Below, piece after piece: positions 60,151-64,000 of a DNA stretch of 64,000 nucleotides. Where the stretch lies: the NCBI RefSeq assembly GCF_000177675.1, contig NZ_ADGX01000018.1:1-64000 (forward strand), given 5' to 3'. The stretch comes from Parafrankia sp. EUN1f (lineage in GTDB: Bacteria; Actinomycetota; Actinomycetes; Frankiales; Frankiaceae). The position numbers were made by a program, and so were the translations under genes. Below the pieces are notes generated by a model. It was not told where the DNA came from and searched no databases. It saw only the letters and a program-made list of their open reading frames with translations. The number at the start of each line of letters is the position of its first letter. Positions within the stretch are counted from its first letter, which is position 1.

Positions 60151-60252
60151 AAGTCGGCGGTGGACGCTCCGCCGCGGTGGACGGCCCAGTCGCTGCTTCG
60201 GCGCCTGCCTGAGGGCGGGAGCATCCTGGCGCATCGGGCCCGTCGCGCGTTG

Positions 60253-60277
60253 TTAGATATAGATGTATTACGAGGCT
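60253..60277. promoter_or_regulatory. AT-rich island motif
   Basis: TTAGATATAGATGTATTACG then AGGCT, 179 bp upstream of the thiolase start. Confidence 0.6.
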
Positions 60278-60455
60278 GGTGTGTGGGTCCGCGGTGCGGG
60301 CGCTGGTCCGCGGTGCGGTGAGTGCCCGGGCGAGCGATCAGTTCGCACCCGGCGGACCGCCCGAAGCCCGGTGCCCGGCCGTCCACGGTTCGCGCGCCAT
60401 CCGCCGTAGGTGTCCGGCGACCCCGGGCACAGCCAACCTCCCGGAGGGGTCCACC

Positions 60456-61628
60456 GTGACCGAAGCAGTGATCATCTCGACCGCCCGCACCCCGATCGGA
60501 CGAGCCCGCAAGGGATCTCTGGTGAGCCTGGACGCCTTCGACCTCGCGGAGGTCGTCGTGCCCGCGGTGCTGGAGCGCAGCGGCGTGCCGGCCCGGGACG
60601 TCGACAGCCTGGTGCTCGCCGAGGCCTACCAGGGGGGCGGTGTCATCGCCCGCAACGTCGCGGTACGGCTCGGCCTCGACGACGTCGCCGGGGTGGCCAC
60701 CAACCAGCACTGCGCCGGCGGCCTGAGCGCGGTCGCGATCGCCGCGGGAAGCGTCCGTGCCGGCATGGACAAGGTCGTCATCGCCGGCGGTACGGAGAGC
60801 CTCAGCAACAGCGCCATGACGACCACCCGCAAGGGCGCGGACGGGCAGCCGGTGACCTGGGTGTCGGCGTCGCACCCGGAGAGCCCGCAGGCCCCGGCCT
60901 TCGACATGTCGATCACGGTCGGTGAGAACACCGCCCGCGAGCTGGGCCTGACCCGTCTCGACGTGGACGAGTGGGCCGTCTACAGCCACGCGCAGGCGAC
61001 CGCCTCGATCGATGGCGGGTACTTCACCGAGCAGATCGTGCCGGTGCCGGTGCCCCAGCCGGACGGCTCGACCCGGCTGTTCGACACCGACGAGTTCCCC
61101 CGCCGCGGCACCACGGTGGAGGGGCTGGCCCAGCTGCGGCTGCTGCACCCCGAGCTGCCGAACCCGACGGTCACCGCCGGGAACGCCGCCGGTCTCAACG
61201 ACGCGGCGGCCGCCGTCACGGTGGCCAGCAGCGAGTACGCCGAGGCTCACGGGCTGCGCCCGCTGGCCCGGATCCGGTCGTGGGCCTCGGTCGGGGTGGC
61301 CCCGGCGCTGACCGGCCTCGGCCCCTCCCTCGCGATCCCGAAGGCACTGGACCGTGCGGGGCTGACGCTCGCCGACATCGACCTCTTCGAGGTCAACGAG
61401 GCGTTCTGCTCGGTCCCGGTGGCCACGATCCGCAAGCTCGGGATCCGGCCGGAGATCGTGAACATCAACGGCAGTGGCGCGAGCCTGGGCCACCCGATCG
61501 CCGCCACCGGAGCGCGGATGGTGGTGACCATGGTCGCCGAGCTGCGTCGCAGGGGGAACGCGCTCGGCGTGGTGTCGATGTGCGCCGGTGGTGGAATGGG
61601 TGCCGCGATGGTCATCGAGGCCCTCTGA
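60456..61628 (+). CDS. acetyl-CoA acetyltransferase/3-ketoacyl-CoA thiolase
   Basis: 390 residues from GTG 60456, with GGAGGGG seven bases upstream. TARTPIGRARKGSL, nucleophile in NQHCAGGLSAVAIAAGS (Cys86), NEAFCSVPVATI, GASLGHPIAATGARM (His) and CAGGGMGAAMVIE (second Cys) are all present. It should cleave 3-ketoacyl-CoA with CoA, the last step after the SDR/hydratase reactions. The NEAF loop continues CSV rather than the commoner A-x-x, seen in the FadA-type subgroup that acts on bulky substrates. Confidence 0.93.
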   Translation: MTEAVIISTARTPIGRARKGSLVSLDAFDLAEVVVPAVLERSGVPARDVDSLVLAEAYQGGGVIARNVAVRLGLDDVAGVATNQHCAGGLSAVAIAAGSVRAGMDKVVIAGGTESLSNSAMTTTRKGADGQPVTWVSASHPESPQAPAFDMSITVGENTARELGLTRLDVDEWAVYSHAQATASIDGGYFTEQIVPVPVPQPDGSTRLFDTDEFPRRGTTVEGLAQLRLLHPELPNPTVTAGNAAGLNDAAAAVTVASSEYAEAHGLRPLARIRSWASVGVAPALTGLGPSLAIPKALDRAGLTLADIDLFEVNEAFCSVPVATIRKLGIRPEIVNINGSGASLGHPIAATGARMVVTMVAELRRRGNALGVVSMCAGGGMGAAMVIEAL

Positions 61629-61686
61629 CCCCGGCGGGCTGATGGGCCGGGGAGCGGTCGGTGCCGGTGTGGCGCCCGGTCGGCGC

Positions 61687-61738
61687 TGGCCGCTCCCTGC
61701 TGGCCGCTCCCTGCTGGCCGCTCCACTGGCCGCTCCCT
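61687..61738. repeat. 14-bp imperfect tandem repeat
   Basis: TGGCCGCTCCCTGC at 61687-61700 and 61701-61714, then two 12-bp truncated copies to 61738, between the thiolase and monooxygenase genes. Confidence 0.85.
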
Positions 61739-61760
61739 TGACGACACCCGCCACCGGCGA

Positions 61761-61780
61761 AATATTTAGAGCTATACGGG
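61761..61780. promoter_or_regulatory. AT-rich island motif
   Basis: AATATTTAGAGCTATACGGG, 36 bp upstream of the monooxygenase start. Confidence 0.5.
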
Positions 61781-61815
61781 GGTCGGTTGCTACAGGGATT
61801 CGTGGGGGCGTGGTC

Positions 61816-63480
61816 GTGAGCGACGGGAACGGAACGCGGACAGGTGCCGCCCGGCTGACGGACGCCGCGGACCGGCGCTATGACGCCATCGTGGTGGGTG
61901 CGGGCTTCGCCGGCCTGTACGCACTGCACAGGCTGCGAGCCGACGGCCTGCGGGTGCGGGTGCTCGAGGCCGCCGACAGTGTCGGCGGAACCTGGTTATT
62001 CAACCGATACCCCGGCGCACGCTGTGACATCGAGAGCATCGAGTACTCCTACAGCTTCTCCCCGGAGCTCCAGCAGGAATGGAACTGGTCCGAGGTGCTG
62101 CCGGGCCAGCCGGAGATCGAGGCCTACCTGAACTTCGTCGCGGACCGGCTCGACCTGCGCCGCGACATCCAGTTCGACACCCGGGTCGTCGAGATGTCCT
62201 TCGACGAGGCCGACTCGACGTGGACGGTGCGGACCGAGGCGGGGGAGAGCTTCACCGCGCCGTTCGTCGTCGCCGCCACCGGCATCCTCTCCGCGCCGCT
62301 CGACCCGGGCATACCCGGCCTGGACACCTTCGGTGGCACGGTCCTGTTCAGCAGCCAGTACCCGCGAGAGGGCTTCGACCTCGCCGGCAGGCGGGTGGCG
62401 GTGATCGGTACCGGCTCCACCGGCGTCCAGATCATTCCGGTGGTCGCCGAGCAGGCGGAACACCTCTACGTCCTGCAGCGGTCCGCCGCCTACACGCTGC
62501 CCTCGCCCGCCCGTCCCTACGAGCCGGGCGAGCTCGACGAGCTCAAGGCGAACTACGACGACATCCGGGCCGCCCAGCTGGTCGCCCACGTGGGCGCGGC
62601 CCGCACGAGCGCCTTCTCCGTGTTCATGAACATGGGCGGTTTCCCGCCGCTGAAAACGGCGACGCGCGAGGAGCAGCTGCGCGCGATCGAGGAGAACGGC
62701 GTCAGGGGAGCGCTGTACTGGAGCGACGTGTTGTCCGACCCCGAGGCGGGGGAGCTGGCGACCGCCCTGTACGGCGAGGCGGTCGCACTGATCGTGCGGG
62801 ATCCGCGGACAGCCGCCGGCCTGACCCCGACCTACCCGTTCGGCTGCAAGCGGCCGATCATCGACGTCGGCTACTACGAGACGTTCAACCGGGACAACGT
62901 CACGCTCGTGGACCTGCGCCAGGGCGCGATCGAGGAGATCACCCCCACCGGCATCCGGACCGGGCAGGGCCATCACGAGGTCGACGTGATCCTCTTCGCG
63001 ACCGGCTTCGACGCGCTCACGGGCGCGCTGACACGCATCGACGTCCGTGGTCGGGACGGCGTGGTCCTCGGTGACGTCTGGCGGGACGAGGGACCCGTCG
63101 CCTACCTGGGCCTGGGGGTCGCCGGCTTCCCCAACCTCTTCCTCATCCAGGGGCCGGGCAGTCCGTCCGCGGCGTCGAACTACCTCGCGGCCATGGAGTA
63201 CCACGTCAGGTGGATCGCGGACTGCGTGGCCCACCTGCGCGGCGGCGGCTACCAGACGATCGAGACGCTTCCCGAGGCACAGAGCGAGTGGATCGACGGG
63301 GTGCAGGCGCTCGTGACGGGCAGCGTGCTGCTCCACCCGAAGTGCGACTCCTGGTACAACGGCGCCAACGTCCCGGGCAAGAAGCGGATGTACACGACCT
63401 ACGTCGCGGGCGTTCCGGAGTTCCTCAAACAGTGTGATCAGGTCGTCGCCGCCGGCTACTCCGGCTTCAAGATCTCCTAG
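61816..63480 (+). CDS. FAD/NADPH monooxygenase, Baeyer-Villiger/FMO family with atypical fingerprint
   Basis: 554 residues from GTG 61816. First Rossmann motif VGAGFAG (28-33) for FAD, DSVGGTWLFNRYPGARCDIES typical of cyclohexanone-monooxygenase-like enzymes, second Rossmann IGTGSTG (from about 197) for NADPH, and the ATG motif LFATGFDAL. The linker fingerprint (F-x-G-x3-H-x3-W-P in known Baeyer-Villiger enzymes) reads FGGTVLFSSQYP (172-183) with Phe for His and Tyr for Trp. C-terminal DSWYNGANVPGKKR fits the family. Expected to insert oxygen next to a ketone, giving an ester or lactone for the hydrolase nine bases downstream. Confidence 0.9.
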   Translation: MSDGNGTRTGAARLTDAADRRYDAIVVGAGFAGLYALHRLRADGLRVRVLEAADSVGGTWLFNRYPGARCDIESIEYSYSFSPELQQEWNWSEVLPGQPEIEAYLNFVADRLDLRRDIQFDTRVVEMSFDEADSTWTVRTEAGESFTAPFVVAATGILSAPLDPGIPGLDTFGGTVLFSSQYPREGFDLAGRRVAVIGTGSTGVQIIPVVAEQAEHLYVLQRSAAYTLPSPARPYEPGELDELKANYDDIRAAQLVAHVGAARTSAFSVFMNMGGFPPLKTATREEQLRAIEENGVRGALYWSDVLSDPEAGELATALYGEAVALIVRDPRTAAGLTPTYPFGCKRPIIDVGYYETFNRDNVTLVDLRQGAIEEITPTGIRTGQGHHEVDVILFATGFDALTGALTRIDVRGRDGVVLGDVWRDEGPVAYLGLGVAGFPNLFLIQGPGSPSAASNYLAAMEYHVRWIADCVAHLRGGGYQTIETLPEAQSEWIDGVQALVTGSVLLHPKCDSWYNGANVPGKKRMYTTYVAGVPEFLKQCDQVVAAGYSGFKIS

Positions 63481-63489
63481 GGGCTTCCG

Positions 63490-64000
63490 GTGGCGTTCGC
63501 GAAGGTCGGTGACGTCCGACTGTTCTTCACCGATGAGGGCACCGGCGACCTGCCGCTGCTGCTCATCCACGGCTACACCTCCGATTCGCATGACTGGAGC
63601 TGGCAGCTGCCGTACCTGGCCGCCCGCCGGCGGGTGATCGCCGTCGACCTCCGCGGTCACGGGCGCTCCAGCGCGCCTCCCGACGGCTACACGACCACGC
63701 AGTTCGCCGCCGACCTCGCCGGGCTGCTCGACCAGCTCGAGGTGGAGCGGGTCGTCGCCATCGGCCATTCGATGGGTGGCAGCGTCGCCGGCAGCCTGGC
63801 GGTCGAACACCCCGACCGGGTGGCCGCCATGGTCGGTGTCGACCCCGCCTACCTGCTCCCGGACGAGATCGCCGGTGGCATCCGGCCGCTGCTCGACCTG
63901 CTCGCGGTGTCCGACCCGGTGCCCCTGGTCCAGCAGCTGGTGGGGGGCATGGATTCCCCGGCCCGGGACCTGGCCCTGCGCACCTGGCAGGTTCGCCGCA
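63490..64000 (+). CDS. alpha/beta hydrolase (partial, runs past window end)
   Basis: About 170 residues are visible from GTG 63490. LLLIHGYTSDSHDWSWQLPYLAARRRVIAVDLRGHGRSSAP is the oxyanion/strand region, and AIGHSMGGSVAGSLAVEHPDRVAAMVGVDP contains the Ser nucleophile elbow. The catalytic Asp and His lie beyond the window. Nine bases after the monooxygenase stop, so very likely the same operon; an esterase/lactonase acting on its product would complete ring opening. Confidence 0.9.
   Translation, partial: MAFAKVGDVRLFFTDEGTGDLPLLLIHGYTSDSHDWSWQLPYLAARRRVIAVDLRGHGRSSAPPDGYTTTQFAADLAGLLDQLEVERVVAIGHSMGGSVAGSLAVEHPDRVAAMVGVDPAYLLPDEIAGGIRPLLDLLAVSDPVPLVQQLVGGMDSPARDLALRTWQVRR

Larger units (their letters stand above)
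60031..60455. other. 425-bp divergent regulatory gap with two island motifs
   Basis: Motif copies at 60134-60150 and 60253-60277 are about 120 bp apart, facing the ligase (-) and thiolase (+) genes. No gene supported; the thiolase frame is open to 60279 but unlike thiolase before 60456. Confidence 0.65.

Noticed and set aside
35591-64000. Integrated prophage, plasmid or IS element in the accessory half
   Set aside because: No integrase, transposase, terminal repeats or tRNA attachment site was found; gene content is metabolic.
1-64000. tRNA or rRNA genes
   Set aside because: No cloverleaf-like or rRNA-like sequence was noticed on either strand by eye; a tRNAscan would settle it.

Overview
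The window is high-GC actinobacterial DNA. It carries a complete Pup-proteasome locus, many GTG starts, a mycobacterial-type LpqY-SugABC trehalose importer, F420/FMN luciferase-like oxidoreductases and a large set of fatty-acid/terpenoid-type catabolic genes. A Frankia-like actinobacterium fits best, but that is inferred from gene content and general protein resemblance; no search was run.

Layout. (1) 1-20002 is the proteasome/Tat block: a ferredoxin fragment (-), arc, dop, pup, prcB, prcA, then an interruption by rsgA (-) and a dienelactone hydrolase (-), a membrane protein placed 10 bp before pafA, then pafA, an FKBP lipoprotein, pafB, pafC, a small membrane protein, tatA, tatC and helY. 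PafA ligates Pup to proteins; Dop deamidates Pup (which ends in Gln here) and removes it; Arc unfolds pupylated proteins into PrcAB; PafBC is the DNA-damage activator. (2) 20079-24432 (-) is the importer lpqY-sugA-sugB-sugC with overlapping genes. (3) 24561-26853 is a cobalamin module: promoter, B12 riboswitch, cbtB, cbtA, cobD. (4) 27080-35439 is mixed accessory material: a VOC protein, an FMN monooxygenase, a PadR regulator overlapping a TPR membrane protein, a sugar-isomerase-like TIM barrel, a patatin behind a MerR-type promoter, a lactate 2-monooxygenase-like enzyme and a GntR regulator. (5) 35591-64000 is a catabolic island: crotonases, SDRs, three amidohydrolase-2 proteins, an APH-like kinase, tandem-CMD protein, TetR, P450, PRC-barrel stress protein, F420 oxidoreductase-like protein, LuxR/NB-ARC regulator, AttH/CrtC-like secreted protein, two acyl-CoA ligases, an orphan solute-binding protein, a thiolase, an FMO/Baeyer-Villiger-type monooxygenase and an alpha/beta hydrolase cut by the window end.

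Most noteworthy signals: an AT-rich, partly palindromic motif (best form ACATCTAGATGTATTG) at about ten intergenic sites across the catabolic island, suggesting an undescribed regulon; a MerR/SoxR-type stretched-spacer promoter that makes the patatin mRNA look leaderless; operator-like palindromes at the PadR and P450/PRC promoters; a nested inverted repeat between arc and dop; a recurring pattern of short perfect tandem repeats, often of 15 bp; and an FMO whose Baeyer-Villiger fingerprint lacks the usual His and Trp. No tRNA, rRNA, CRISPR array, insertion sequence or prophage was seen.
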